Below, in pieces: positions 17,595-25,819 of a DNA stretch of 64,000 bases; within the stretch, counting starts at the first letter, position 1; each line of letters begins with the position of its first letter. Below the pieces are notes generated by a model that saw only the letters and a program-made list of their open reading frames with translations, made no database searches and had not been told where the DNA came from. The translations under genes and the position numbers were made by a program. The DNA is taken from the NCBI RefSeq assembly GCF_000009265.1, contig NC_008378.1, positions 248,001 to 312,000 on the forward strand, written 5' to 3'. Source of the stretch: Rhizobium johnstonii 3841. GTDB taxonomy: Bacteria; Pseudomonadota; Alphaproteobacteria; Rhizobiales; Rhizobiaceae.

Positions 17595-18554
17595 TCACTG
17601 GGATGCGCAGTCACCGCCTTCGGCCGTGGCCACGATTTGCCCGAACCAGCCGTCGTCTAACGGCCAGTCGAGAAGTTGGGCGGCAGCCAGGAGCGCGCCG
17701 CCAATCGGGGGAAGTTTCGGCAAAGCCGGAGGCCTGCCAATTCGCCGTTCAAGCGCCTCCAAAAGAAGCCGGCTCGAAAAAGTACCGCCGGCATAGGTCC
17801 AGTCGGCACCCGGATCACAATGGCCGACAATTGTCGCATGATGCTTCGCGAGTTCATCGGCGGCCTGCTCGATCAACCCGACCGCCCCTTTATCGCCGCC
17901 AAGTGCGACCTGATCGACCAGGGTCGAAATTGCTGCAATGTCCGCCCGTGGGTTCGCCAGGGAGCTGGCCCAATCGCCGAGCCCATTCATCGGATTGCTC
18001 AAGTCGATGCGAAGGTGGTCAAACAGGGCCTTTGCAAGAGCCGTTGCCGGAGCACGCCCGTCCAAGCTTTGGCTGACGAGATTGAGCGCCCTCTGCCCGA
18101 TCCAATGGCTGCTGCCCTCGTCACCGATGAGATCTCCCCAGCCGCCGGTCCGCGCCGACTGGCCTTTGGAATTACGCACCCATGCCATTGAACCCGTGCC
18201 GGAAAGAATGAGGATACCCGGCTCGCCCGCAAAAGCACCGAGGTGCGCCCCGTCCACATCGTTGAGGACGCGGCGGTGGACGTTTGGGAACAGGCGCTCG
18301 ATCGCATCGCGCTGTAGAGCCGACAGGCGCTCAACCTCGCCGTAGGCGGGCAGCGCTGCGGCGACGGCCGCCAGATTTCCTTCATCGCGAAAGGGAAGGA
18401 GATGCTCCTCCAGCTCATGGAGCCAATTCGGATTGTCCATGGGATTGACACCATGGCCGCGGGACCGCCGCAATATCCGGCCACGCTTGTCCGCAAGCGC
18501 AACCAGCACCTTGCTTCCGCCACCGTCGATGCCGAGGATCAGCGCGTCGCTCAC
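17595..18554 (-). CDS. BadF/BadG/BcrA/BcrD-family ATPase, N-acetylhexosamine kinase-like
   Basis: 319 residues of the ASKHA fold. Phosphate-1 motif GIDGGGSKVLVAL at the N-terminus, NDVDGAHLGAFAGEPG and LILSGTGSMAW (phosphate-2), and GGWGDLIGDEGSSHWIG, the signature of GlcNAc kinase-like members. The C-terminal adenosine motif is DWTYAGGTFSS. Expected role: ATP-dependent 6-phosphorylation of the imported N-acetyl or free amino sugar in the cytosol. The start overlaps the DeoR gene stop by 4 bp. Together with the SIS deaminase gene it argues for an amino-sugar substrate for the operon. Confidence 0.88.
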   Translation of the reverse strand: MSDALILGIDGGGSKVLVALADKRGRILRRSRGHGVNPMDNPNWLHELEEHLLPFRDEGNLAAVAAALPAYGEVERLSALQRDAIERLFPNVHRRVLNDVDGAHLGAFAGEPGILILSGTGSMAWVRNSKGQSARTGGWGDLIGDEGSSHWIGQRALNLVSQSLDGRAPATALAKALFDHLRIDLSNPMNGLGDWASSLANPRADIAAISTLVDQVALGGDKGAVGLIEQAADELAKHHATIVGHCDPGADWTYAGGTFSSRLLLEALERRIGRPPALPKLPPIGGALLAAAQLLDWPLDDGWFGQIVATAEGGDCASQ

Positions 18555-19345
18555 TCTTTCGCCCTCAGATCCGCGATTGTTGCGTCGACGCCGAAGTTGA
18601 CAAGCTCGTCACGCCAATGCCGCGAAAGCCCGGAATCGGTAATGACTTTCGCGGTGTCCAGCGGCGCGACCTTGTAGGTCGCTGTGGTTCCGAATTTCGA
18701 GGAATCGGCCAGGACGAAACGATTGGCCGACCGAGCCAGCATGCGCCGGTTGAGGCTCGCTTCCGCACTGTCCACGCTATAAATCGCACCGTCGGAGCTA
18801 ATGGCGCTGGCGCCAAGAAAGAGCTGGTCGAACCATAATGTTTCCAGCATTGCCTCCGCCTGAGGTCCGACAAGCGACGCATTCTCGCTGCGCAGCTGAC
18901 CGCCGAGAAGCACCACTTCCAAATTCGGAATATTCAGGAATTCCTGCGCTACCGTCAGGCCGTTGGTGAATATCCTGAGCGGCATGGGGTTGATGCGAAC
19001 GAGGCGCGCAAGCTGCAGGACGGTGGTTCCCGCGTCGAGAAAGATTGCCGTACGTGGATGAAGCAGGTCGTAGGCCGCGGTGGCAATCGCCCGTTTGGCC
19101 GATAGATGGCGCTTTTCGCGCTCCTGAAATGCCACTTCCACCGATGATCCTTCGGCAATGCGCGCTCCACCATGCACGCGATCAATAGCGCCCTCCTGCT
19201 CAAGGATCTGCAGGTCTCTACGAACCGTGGCAAGCGATGCTCCGATCGCATCGGCAAGCGCCTGAATGGTCGAAAAGCCGTTCGCGTAGAGGTGGCTGCG
19301 AATGGCATCCAGTCGATCGACCTTCACTCCAACTGCCTGGCTCAA
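18551..19345 (-). CDS. DeoR family transcriptional regulator
   Basis: 264 residues. The N-terminal DeoR helix-turn-helix lies at about 8-60 (RLDAIRSHLYANGFSTIQALADAIGAS, read in pieces, followed by ATVRRDLQILEQEGAI) and the C-terminal sugar-phosphate sensor domain contains IFLDAGTTVLQLA, IFTNGLTVAQE and LLGGQLRSENASLVGP. Such proteins repress sugar operons until the phosphorylated sugar binds. First gene of the operon, coupled to the kinase gene by 4 bp; likely autoregulated through the palindrome in its promoter at 19388-19400. Confidence 0.92.
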   Translation of the reverse strand: MSQAVGVKVDRLDAIRSHLYANGFSTIQALADAIGASLATVRRDLQILEQEGAIDRVHGGARIAEGSSVEVAFQEREKRHLSAKRAIATAAYDLLHPRTAIFLDAGTTVLQLARLVRINPMPLRIFTNGLTVAQEFLNIPNLEVVLLGGQLRSENASLVGPQAEAMLETLWFDQLFLGASAISSDGAIYSVDSAEASLNRRMLARSANRFVLADSSKFGTTATYKVAPLDTAKVITDSGLSRHWRDELVNFGVDATIADLRAKE

Positions 19346-19381
19346 CGAAAACCTCCCTCACGGCCGATCCCAATTTCGATC

Positions 19382-19410
19382 ATGATTTCATTTCAAATGA
19401 TCAGTGTCAA
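19382..19410 (-). promoter_or_regulatory. Promoter of the amino-sugar operon with a palindromic operator in its spacer
   Basis: Read on the minus strand, TTGACA (19410-19405) and AATCAT (19387-19382) are separated by exactly 17 bp. The spacer holds the palindrome TCATTTCAAATGA at 19388-19400. The TTTCATTTC part resembles the binding sites of AgaR-type DeoR repressors as I recall them. Inference: DeoR blocks RNA polymerase here. Confidence 0.55.
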
Positions 19411-19451
19411 TCAATTTTCTGACGTTTTTTGATTTATTGGATGACGCTGGA

Positions 19452-19484
19452 ATGAAAAAAACGCGCCGTGAATTCACGACGCGT
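19452..19484 (-). terminator. Rho-independent terminator of the GH4 gene
   Basis: Bases 19461-19484 form a hairpin: ACGCG-x-CGTGAATTCACG-x-CGCGT, which is self-complementary apart from one facing pair. On the minus strand it is followed by a run of seven T. It lies 50 bp after the stop of the GH4 glycosidase gene at 19534, separating it from the DeoR operon. Confidence 0.85.
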
Positions 19485-19533
19485 CTAAACAAATGAACTG
19501 CCCTGCGCTTGTGGCTGGCTTATCCGCGGGGTC

Positions 19534-20850
19534 TCACTGATATCTCGGCAACAAATCGCCGTGTGCGACGATCAGGTCGTCGACAAGGTTCCAGATTTGG
19601 TCCGGCGACAATTCCGCGGACGTATGCGGATCGAGCAGAGCGGCCTGGTAGATGCGCTCGCGGTTTCTTGTAAGAGCCGCCTCGACCGTCAACTGCTGAA
19701 CGGAAACGCTCAAGTTCATGACGGCGGAAAGCTGAGAGGGGATCCGACCGACCCGGACCGGCTGAATTCCGTTTCTGTCGACATGGCAAGGCACTTCCAC
19801 GATGCATTCATCGGGCAGATTCTCGATCAGGCCGTTGTTTGGGACATTGCCGTATATCAGCGCCGGGTTGCCGGTTATTGCGGCATGAATGATGCCGGCC
19901 GCATATTCATTGCTGCGGCACACCTCGATCGGCTTGTCGCCTTCCAGTTCCTTGCGAAGGGCATGCCACTCTTTGATCTGCACCTCGCAGCGCCGGATGT
20001 ATTCGTCCAACGGAATATTGAGCTGATCGATCAGATCCCCTCGTCCCTCCTTGATGTACCAGGAGGTATACTCGGAGAAATGCTCGCTGGATTCGGTGAC
20101 GAAGTGGCCGAGCCGTTTGAGAACATCGAACCGCACCCGATCGTCCGGCGGAACGCGGCCATCGGCGGCGAGAGCGTTCAGTCTCGGATAAAGGTCTTCC
20201 CGCCGTCCGTCGCTATGAATTTTCTCATATTTCAGGAAGAAGGCGACGTGGTTGATCCCAGCCGAAACATAGTTCACGTCGGCAATGTCCTCGCCGAGGC
20301 ATTGCGCGAGATGCCCGGCTGTGTGCTGCACACTGTGACACAAGCCGACGGTGCGGATTTCCGGGGCCAGATCCTTGATCGCCCAGCAGTTGATGGCCAT
20401 CGGGTTGACGTACTGCATCAGAAGAGCCTGTGGGCAGACCTCCTGCATGTCTCGGCAGATCGCCTCAAGGACTGGTATCGTCCGCAAACCGCGGAAAATG
20501 CCGCCGATGCCAAGGGTGTCGGCGATCGTCTGACGCAAGCCATATTTTTTTGGAATGTCGAAGTCCGTGACCGTCGCCGGCTTGTAGCCGCCGACCTGCA
20601 TCATGAGGATCACGAAATCGGAACCGCGCAGCGCTTCCCGCCGGTCGAGCGTGGCGTCTATCCTGACGTTTGAAAGCTTAAGCGACTCGCAGATCCGGCG
20701 AGCAACGATCTCTGAAGTCTTCAGTCGCTCTGGATCGATATCGAAGAGGCTGATGAGATAGTCGCCGCCTCTTTGCGAAGACAGGACATCTCCCAGAATG
20801 TTCTGAGCAAAAACGGTGCTCCCAGCGCCTACCAGGCAAATTTTCGGCAT
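19534..20850 (-). CDS. GH4-family alpha-galactosidase (MelA type)
   Basis: 438 residues. The NAD-binding N-terminus MPKICLVGAGSTVF, the FDID acidic end of the second strand, and the GH4 metal/active-site segments NPMAINCWA, GLCHSVQHT and GINHVAFF identify the MelA branch. GH4 enzymes hydrolyse the glycosidic bond by transient oxidation at C3 and need NAD and Mn; no signal peptide, so cytoplasmic. ATG 20850 has GGGGAGA upstream. It is divergent from an AraC regulator (99 bp) and faces its own terminator. Specificity for alpha-galactosides is by family; activity on alpha-N-acetylgalactosaminides is possible given the neighbouring amino-sugar operon. Confidence 0.88.
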   Translation of the reverse strand: MPKICLVGAGSTVFAQNILGDVLSSQRGGDYLISLFDIDPERLKTSEIVARRICESLKLSNVRIDATLDRREALRGSDFVILMMQVGGYKPATVTDFDIPKKYGLRQTIADTLGIGGIFRGLRTIPVLEAICRDMQEVCPQALLMQYVNPMAINCWAIKDLAPEIRTVGLCHSVQHTAGHLAQCLGEDIADVNYVSAGINHVAFFLKYEKIHSDGRREDLYPRLNALAADGRVPPDDRVRFDVLKRLGHFVTESSEHFSEYTSWYIKEGRGDLIDQLNIPLDEYIRRCEVQIKEWHALRKELEGDKPIEVCRSNEYAAGIIHAAITGNPALIYGNVPNNGLIENLPDECIVEVPCHVDRNGIQPVRVGRIPSQLSAVMNLSVSVQQLTVEAALTRNRERIYQAALLDPHTSAELSPDQIWNLVDDLIVAHGDLLPRYQ

Positions 20851-20949
20851 TGCAATCTCCCCATGGGTTGTGATTGCTTGTTGCTCCTTCTAGATCAGAA
20901 TTTCCTCCTGGCATCGGCCTATTAATTCCGGGATTCGAGTCTTCTGCAA

Positions 20950-21816
20950 ATGAAACATACCCAAAGCCGTGGCGAATGGATTGGATCCCGAGGGGCGTTT
21001 TTGGTCGAGCGTCACATCGCTGATGCGATGGCCGCACCGCATTGGCACGACCACGTTGAATTAAACCTGCTCATGGAAGGCCGGATGACCTACCTTTTTA
21101 ATGGACGGCAGGAGCAGGTGGAGGCCGGCCGTCTGGTTTTATTCTGGGCTGCAATTCCGCATCAGACGATTGCTGTTGCCGAAAACGCGCCGCTCGTATG
21201 CCTCTATGTTCCCCTTGTCGATTTTCTGAGTCTGCCGGTGGACAGAAAGGCCAGGCAGTCGATCATGCAGGGGAGGTTTCTGGCGCAGGGAAATCAGGAA
21301 ACGATGGATGCGTTGACACTCCCACGATGGGAAAAGGAATGGCAATTCGGCAGTGCGGCAAGACGGAAATTGGTCGTGGAGGAGGCACGACTGCGAATAC
21401 GGCGTCTGATCCTGGACAATGCTGAAATCGACAATTCGCCAACCCATGTCTCTCCGACATCGTTGGCTGGCCATGCAGTGCGCCACGTCGAGCTGTTGAT
21501 CGACCTCATCAATTCCCGCTACGCAGATCCGATTAGCGTAGCCGATCTCGCAAAGCTTGCGGGCATGCATCCAAGCACCGCCAACAGCGCTTTCCGAAAG
21601 ATTTTGGGAATATCAGTCAACGAATACCTGACCCGACATCGGATTGCCCGGGCGATGCAGCTGCTGACGGACACGGACGATCCGGTCCTCCAGATCGGTT
21701 TTGACTGCGGGTTTGGTTCCAGCAGTCGCTTCTACGAGATTTTCAAGGAGCGAACGGGTACGACTCCCCGTCATTTCCGGGAAGCGGTGAACTCCAAGAC
21801 CACTCCAGCGCAATGA
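20950..21816 (+). CDS. AraC family transcriptional regulator with cupin sensor domain
   Basis: 288 residues. The N-terminal half has the cupin-like HWHDHVELNLLMEGRMTYLFNGR and LFWAAIPHQT, the common sugar-binding arm of AraC regulators. The C-terminal 100 residues carry two HTH motifs: ISVADLAKLAGMHPSTANSAFRKILG and VLQIGFDCGFGSSSRFYEIFKERTG (given here as landmarks of the AraC fold). It is divergent from the GH4 gene and so probably activates it in response to a galactoside. No clear ribosome site precedes ATG 20950. Confidence 0.9.
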   Translation: MKHTQSRGEWIGSRGAFLVERHIADAMAAPHWHDHVELNLLMEGRMTYLFNGRQEQVEAGRLVLFWAAIPHQTIAVAENAPLVCLYVPLVDFLSLPVDRKARQSIMQGRFLAQGNQETMDALTLPRWEKEWQFGSAARRKLVVEEARLRIRRLILDNAEIDNSPTHVSPTSLAGHAVRHVELLIDLINSRYADPISVADLAKLAGMHPSTANSAFRKILGISVNEYLTRHRIARAMQLLTDTDDPVLQIGFDCGFGSSSRFYEIFKERTGTTPRHFREAVNSKTTPAQ

Positions 21817-21859
21817 TGAGATTCCAACAGACAAGGTCGTGAAGGCTCTGGGTGCTCAC

Positions 21860-22069
21860 CTATTTCGGCGCATTACTTGAGCAGCTGCGTGCCGCTTGCG
21901 CTTCGGCCTCACGCGGATCAAGCGTCGCCGTTTGGTCCCGGCGATAGATCTCGGCGGAAATCACCTCCAGGCATCGATCAAAATCGGAGGGACGGATGAG
22001 GATCGCGCCACCAACGATGATCGCGGAAAGCAAGATCGCCCCTGCCAGCAGAATATCACTTCTGACCAT
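21860..22069 (-). CDS. Small membrane-anchored protein, 69 residues
   Basis: Starts MVRSDILLAG at ATG 22069 with GGGGGAA upstream; a longer reading to 22105 has no ribosome site. One hydrophobic helix (ILLAGAILLSAIIVGGAILI) is followed by a polar tail with two cysteines (FDRCLEVI and ARSCSSN), consistent with an N-in single-span protein with a short periplasmic part. No family recognised. It lies 37 bp downstream of the HD-GYP gene on the same strand and may be cotranscribed with it. Confidence 0.6.
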   Translation of the reverse strand: MVRSDILLAGAILLSAIIVGGAILIRPSDFDRCLEVISAEIYRRDQTATLDPREAEAQAARSCSSNAPK

Positions 22070-22106
22070 GTTCCCCCGGTGCGACCGTCGTACGGCAACG
22101 ACCACT

Positions 22107-23066
22107 TTAGTGGAGCGTGCCGCTGATCACCATTTTCGACACGAATGCGGAAAGAAGCTGGCTATCGAAATGTCCCGGCGAATTCATCATCATGTTGATC
22201 GCCTCTGCTTGCGAGAAAGCGCGCTTATACGGCCTGATCGTGGTCAGCGCTTCGTAAACGTCGCAAATCGCCGCAAGCCGGGCGACGTAAGGGATCTTCT
22301 TTCCGGCGAGCCGGCCAGGATAGCCCGAGCCATCGAATTTTTCGTGGTGGTAGCGACAAATGTCGAGCACCGGCTTCGGGACATGGGCGACATGAGAAAC
22401 CAGCTCATATCCCCGCTGAGGATGCCCGCGGACAAGATCCATTTCCTCGGCCGTCAGCTTACCGGGTTTCGTCAAGATTTCGTCCGGGAGCGCCATTTTT
22501 CCAAGATCGTGAACCAGTCCACCCAGTCCCAATACCCGCACATCCTCTTCTCCATGACCGAGGCTGCGCCCTAGGGTGATCATCAACGCGCTAACCGCAA
22601 GCGAATGGAGGAACGTCAGCTCATCCTTTTCTTTCAGCTTTGCGACTGCGATCAGCGCGCCGGCGTTGTCGAAGGCTGCCGACATGATCCGCTCCACAGC
22701 TGCGCTTGCCGCATCACTGGCGAAAGAGGCCTTGATCCTGGCGTGGGCAAGCATTTGACGGATCTGCGGTCTTGTATCCTCGACGCATTCCCTCGCCTGC
22801 TTGATATCCTTTGCCGAAAACACGGCACGAAGTTGGGCGTCGAACGCAGCCCGGTCGATGTCCTGTGCCCCGCCCGGGTCGACATCCGCGCCCTTTCCGA
22901 CGTCGATAACGACAGTCATCAGGCGGCTTGCCATTAAACTCTCGACCTGACCGGCGGCCGAGATCAGGAACGGCTTGAACCGGCGTGTCCTGTCTTCTCC
23001 CTCAATCTCGACGTCCTCGACATACATTCCTACCCGCAATTGGCTGACATGTATCCGTTTTCGCAT
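22107..23066 (-). CDS. HD-GYP domain c-di-GMP phosphodiesterase
   Basis: 319 residues from ATG 23066 (a TTG 33 bp upstream is less likely). An N-terminal domain of about 110 residues of the DUF3391 kind (RIHVSQLRVGMYV) precedes the HD-GYP domain. Key residues are in place: H154, H186-D187 in VHDLGK, HPQRGYEL, and YHHEKFDGSGYP ending at residue 250, the GYP triad. Such enzymes hydrolyse c-di-GMP to pGpG or GMP with two or three metals. No membrane segment. It is 84 bp downstream of the GGDEF-EAL gene on the same strand. Confidence 0.92.
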   Translation of the reverse strand: MRKRIHVSQLRVGMYVEDVEIEGEDRTRRFKPFLISAAGQVESLMASRLMTVVIDVGKGADVDPGGAQDIDRAAFDAQLRAVFSAKDIKQARECVEDTRPQIRQMLAHARIKASFASDAASAAVERIMSAAFDNAGALIAVAKLKEKDELTFLHSLAVSALMITLGRSLGHGEEDVRVLGLGGLVHDLGKMALPDEILTKPGKLTAEEMDLVRGHPQRGYELVSHVAHVPKPVLDICRYHHEKFDGSGYPGRLAGKKIPYVARLAAICDVYEALTTIRPYKRAFSQAEAINMMMNSPGHFDSQLLSAFVSKMVISGTLH

Positions 23067-23150
23067 CTCTGATCCGTTCAAAATAATCTTGGTACTCAAG
23101 CGTGGTCTCAGTTATCCGGGGCGGGCCCGAGCGCGAAAACCTCGCTCAGG

Positions 23151-24965
23151 CTATAGGGCTCCGGCACGGGTCTTGTCTTGGTCGAGCCGTTGTCCATGCT
23201 GCTCTAAAATGGCCGCGGCAACCGTTCGATCGACTGCTTTCGAAAACAGATAGCCCTGTCCGAGCTTGCAGCCGAGCTGGCTCAATTGAACAGCTTGGAG
23301 TTCTGTTTCGATCCCTTCTGCGACGACCCGGATTCCCAGCTTGTCAGCTATTCCGATCAGGCCCTCAACGATGAAGGTCCCAGCGTCGCCCGGCACCATG
23401 CGGTCGATGAAGGACTTGTCGATTTTGATAATGTCGACCGGCACCGTCAGCAGGTGGGTCAAAGACGCGTAGCCCGTACCGAAGTCGTCGAGGGCAACCC
23501 GCAAACCCTTGGACCGAAGAGCCTTTATCTCGTCCGCTACGACATAGTCCCGTTGTCCGAGATAAACCGATTCCGTCACTTCGAGGATGATGTGCTTGAG
23601 AGGAACCTCCGCTTCCCCGAAAATTCGGCACAGCCTGTCTTGCAGATTACCGCCGCGAAAGTCTGCGGCGGACAGGTTGATGCCGACATGCTGGAGAGGA
23701 AGGCCCCGGGCGAGCCAGCTGCGGATGTCTCTCGCAACCCTCAGCAACATCCGTTGAGTCAGCTCAGCAGCAATATGCGCGTCTTTCGTCGCCTCATGGA
23801 AATGCGCGGCGGCTATGATTTCGCCGGAAGGCGTGGTCATTCGACACAGGGCTTCGAAACCGACGATTTCCCGCGTATCCAGGCGCAAGATCGGCTGGTA
23901 ATGCGCGTCGATCCGATCGTCTTCCAGGGCGACGCCCACGTCCCGAACTGCCCTGAAGCGTCTGGTCAGGGCTGTGCCCAGGCCGGGATAGTGTTGCACG
24001 TACCGGCCGCGATTGTGTTCTTTCGCATGATAGAGCGCCAGATCGGCGTTCTGGCGGGTCTGGTCAGGGTTTGTTTCGGTCTCCGCCAACGCACCGCCAA
24101 TCGTCGCGGCGGGAAAGACGACATGACCGTCGCACGTTGAAGGAGAGGACAGTGCTTTGAGGATGTCGGTTGCCCTCGCATTCAGATCAAGGTCTTTGTC
24201 GTCCGACACAATGACAGCAAACTCATCTCCACCTAGCCTAAACGTGTTTTGGGAGCCTGCTGTCGTGGCGACCCGGTCCGCAACCACTTGAATCAATGCG
24301 TCGCCGGCTGCGTGCCCGAACGTGTCGTTCACGAGTTTCAAGTTGTCGATGTCCACCAGCAAGATGCCCCAGGCGCGCCCGGACCGAGGCAGATCTTCGG
24401 CGAGAAGCTGGTTAAAACGAGCGCGATTCGACAGCCCCGTCAAAGCGTCGCTGTATGTCAGCCGCTGACGTTCCATCACCCGTTCTTCGCGATCGATGGC
24501 GATTGTGCAGAGATGGACACAAGCCTCGACGAGGTCCCGTTCGAGGGCCTTTGGACCGCGGTGGTCTCGATAGTAGAAGGCGAAGCTACCAATCACCCGC
24601 TCGCCACGCTTGATCGGGCTGGACCAGCAAGCCTTCAACCCCAGCGGAAGGACCAAGGACTTGAAATCCTGCCAACGAGGATCGGTCTCGATGTCGGTGA
24701 CAACGACCGCTTCTCCGAAATAAGCAGCAGCGCCGCAGGAGCCTGCAAGAGGACCGGCTTCAAGATTGTCGACCGCCGCTGAATAGTCAGGCGGAAGGGA
24801 GGGGCCAGCGAGTGTGTGAAGACGGCTCCCGTCGAACGTCAGCACCGAAGCGATGATTCCAGGAACGGCGGCCTCAACCTTGAGGCAAAGTTGCTCTATC
24901 GTTGCTGCCAGCGGTTCCCCTTTGGCAATCATTTCCAGAATGGCATTCTGCAACTCAAGGATCAT
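23151..24965 (-). CDS. GAF-GGDEF-EAL bifunctional c-di-GMP protein
   Basis: 604 residues: GAF sensor at about 5-160, GGDEF cyclase domain at about 165-325 with an intact GGDEF at 245-249, and EAL phosphodiesterase domain at about 345-595 with EAL at 371-373, plus the metal and base motifs DDFGTGY, IKIDKSFI and VVAEGIET. Both catalytic halves look complete, so it may make and break c-di-GMP depending on GAF input. No membrane span; cytoplasmic. It precedes the HD-GYP gene on the same strand, giving two c-di-GMP hydrolases and one cyclase in one cluster. Confidence 0.93.
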   Translation of the reverse strand: MILELQNAILEMIAKGEPLAATIEQLCLKVEAAVPGIIASVLTFDGSRLHTLAGPSLPPDYSAAVDNLEAGPLAGSCGAAAYFGEAVVVTDIETDPRWQDFKSLVLPLGLKACWSSPIKRGERVIGSFAFYYRDHRGPKALERDLVEACVHLCTIAIDREERVMERQRLTYSDALTGLSNRARFNQLLAEDLPRSGRAWGILLVDIDNLKLVNDTFGHAAGDALIQVVADRVATTAGSQNTFRLGGDEFAVIVSDDKDLDLNARATDILKALSSPSTCDGHVVFPAATIGGALAETETNPDQTRQNADLALYHAKEHNRGRYVQHYPGLGTALTRRFRAVRDVGVALEDDRIDAHYQPILRLDTREIVGFEALCRMTTPSGEIIAAAHFHEATKDAHIAAELTQRMLLRVARDIRSWLARGLPLQHVGINLSAADFRGGNLQDRLCRIFGEAEVPLKHIILEVTESVYLGQRDYVVADEIKALRSKGLRVALDDFGTGYASLTHLLTVPVDIIKIDKSFIDRMVPGDAGTFIVEGLIGIADKLGIRVVAEGIETELQAVQLSQLGCKLGQGYLFSKAVDRTVAAAILEQHGQRLDQDKTRAGAL

Positions 24966-25346
24966 GACGTCACTTCCCGGAAGGAGACCCTCCGTACCAA
25001 ACCGACTTTCAAATCAGGTTACGCCGTTGATTAGATTTTGATCGAATAGACGCACCTCGCGAGCCATCAGCGACCGAGCCCCGAAGCGGAGTTGGAAAGT
25101 CTAGACCCGAGGCAGGGTAGATCGGCTCACGCAGGCCTTGAATAATCGATCGTGGGACTCATCTCCTTTTGCTCGTGGAACCGACGTTCCGGGCTGAACG
25201 GGTGTGATGCCCGGATTGGCGCATGCCCGGCGCATAATCGCCTGTGATTGGCAGGGCTTGGTGCCCTGTTCCACGATGCCATGCCGTTTGAGGCAGACGT
25301 CCTCGACCGTCGGCTTGCTTCATTCAAATGTCACGGGGAGCAGAAC
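24966..25346. other. Intergenic region without a supported gene
   Basis: Between the GGDEF-EAL gene (minus) and the plus-strand small protein gene at 25347. It should hold two divergent promoters. Short GC dyads built around GCCCGG occur near 25205-25230. A 66-codon minus-strand frame here has no ribosome site and low-complexity content, so I do not call it. No RNA gene is visible. Confidence 0.5.
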
Positions 25347-25670
25347 ATGACGAAAGTTCCAACTATCGCCCGTATCTGGCGCGGTCGCACGAAGCCGGAA
25401 TTTGCTGATGAATATGAAGCCTACAATCGCGCTGAGGGAATTCCGCCACTGCTAAAGACGGCACTCGGCGTTCAATTGCTGCGCGAAGACCGAAAGGATG
25501 AAACATGGTTCACGACGATCTCCTACTGGGCCGACATGGAATCGATGACGGCGTTTACGAAAGGTGATCCGGAGCAGGTTCATCATCTGGCGCGAGATGC
25601 AGAACTGCTGTGCGAACTTCCGGAGCGTATCCAGATACATAAGATAGTGGTCCCTCCAAATCTGCGTTGA
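25347..25670 (+). CDS. ABM-like dimeric alpha/beta-barrel protein, 107 residues
   Basis: Starts MTKVPTIARIWRGRT at ATG 25347, with CGGGGAG upstream. The pattern IARIWRGRT ... YEAYNRAEGIP ... GVQLLREDRKDETWFTTISYW ... MTAFTKGD is that of antibiotic-biosynthesis-monooxygenase-like small ferredoxin-fold proteins that form dimeric barrels. Catalytic role cannot be assigned; relatives are small oxygenases or binding proteins. Monocistronic, 150 bp upstream of the LacI gene. Confidence 0.65.
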   Translation: MTKVPTIARIWRGRTKPEFADEYEAYNRAEGIPPLLKTALGVQLLREDRKDETWFTTISYWADMESMTAFTKGDPEQVHHLARDAELLCELPERIQIHKIVVPPNLR

Positions 25671-25750
25671 GCGTTCTTAGCTGTCTTCCTACAGCTCCCG
25701 CGTTTTTTTGCCAGCCAGAGATAATCGCAGAATTCCTGTGCCCTTCATCA

Positions 25751-25788
25751 AGCCAAAACGTTTTGGCTTGACTCCCAAAACGTTTTGG
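25751..25788. promoter_or_regulatory. Tandem LacI-type operators
   Basis: Two copies of CCAAAACGTTTTGG lie at 25753-25766 and 25775-25788. The first extends to a perfect 18-bp palindrome (25751-25768). Their centres are 22 bp apart, two helical turns, so two dimers would bind the same face. The central CG and symmetric arms are the mark of LacI/GalR sites. They stand 32-69 bp upstream of the LacI gene start, implying autoregulation of the whole 25820-32285 operon. Confidence 0.85.
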
Positions 25789-25819
25789 AGAATCTTTTTC
25801 TCACTTCGGGAGGAAGATC

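Noticed and set aside
25127..25327. 66-residue minus-strand frame in the gap before the ABM-like gene
   Set aside because: Biased composition, no ribosome site and no similarity.
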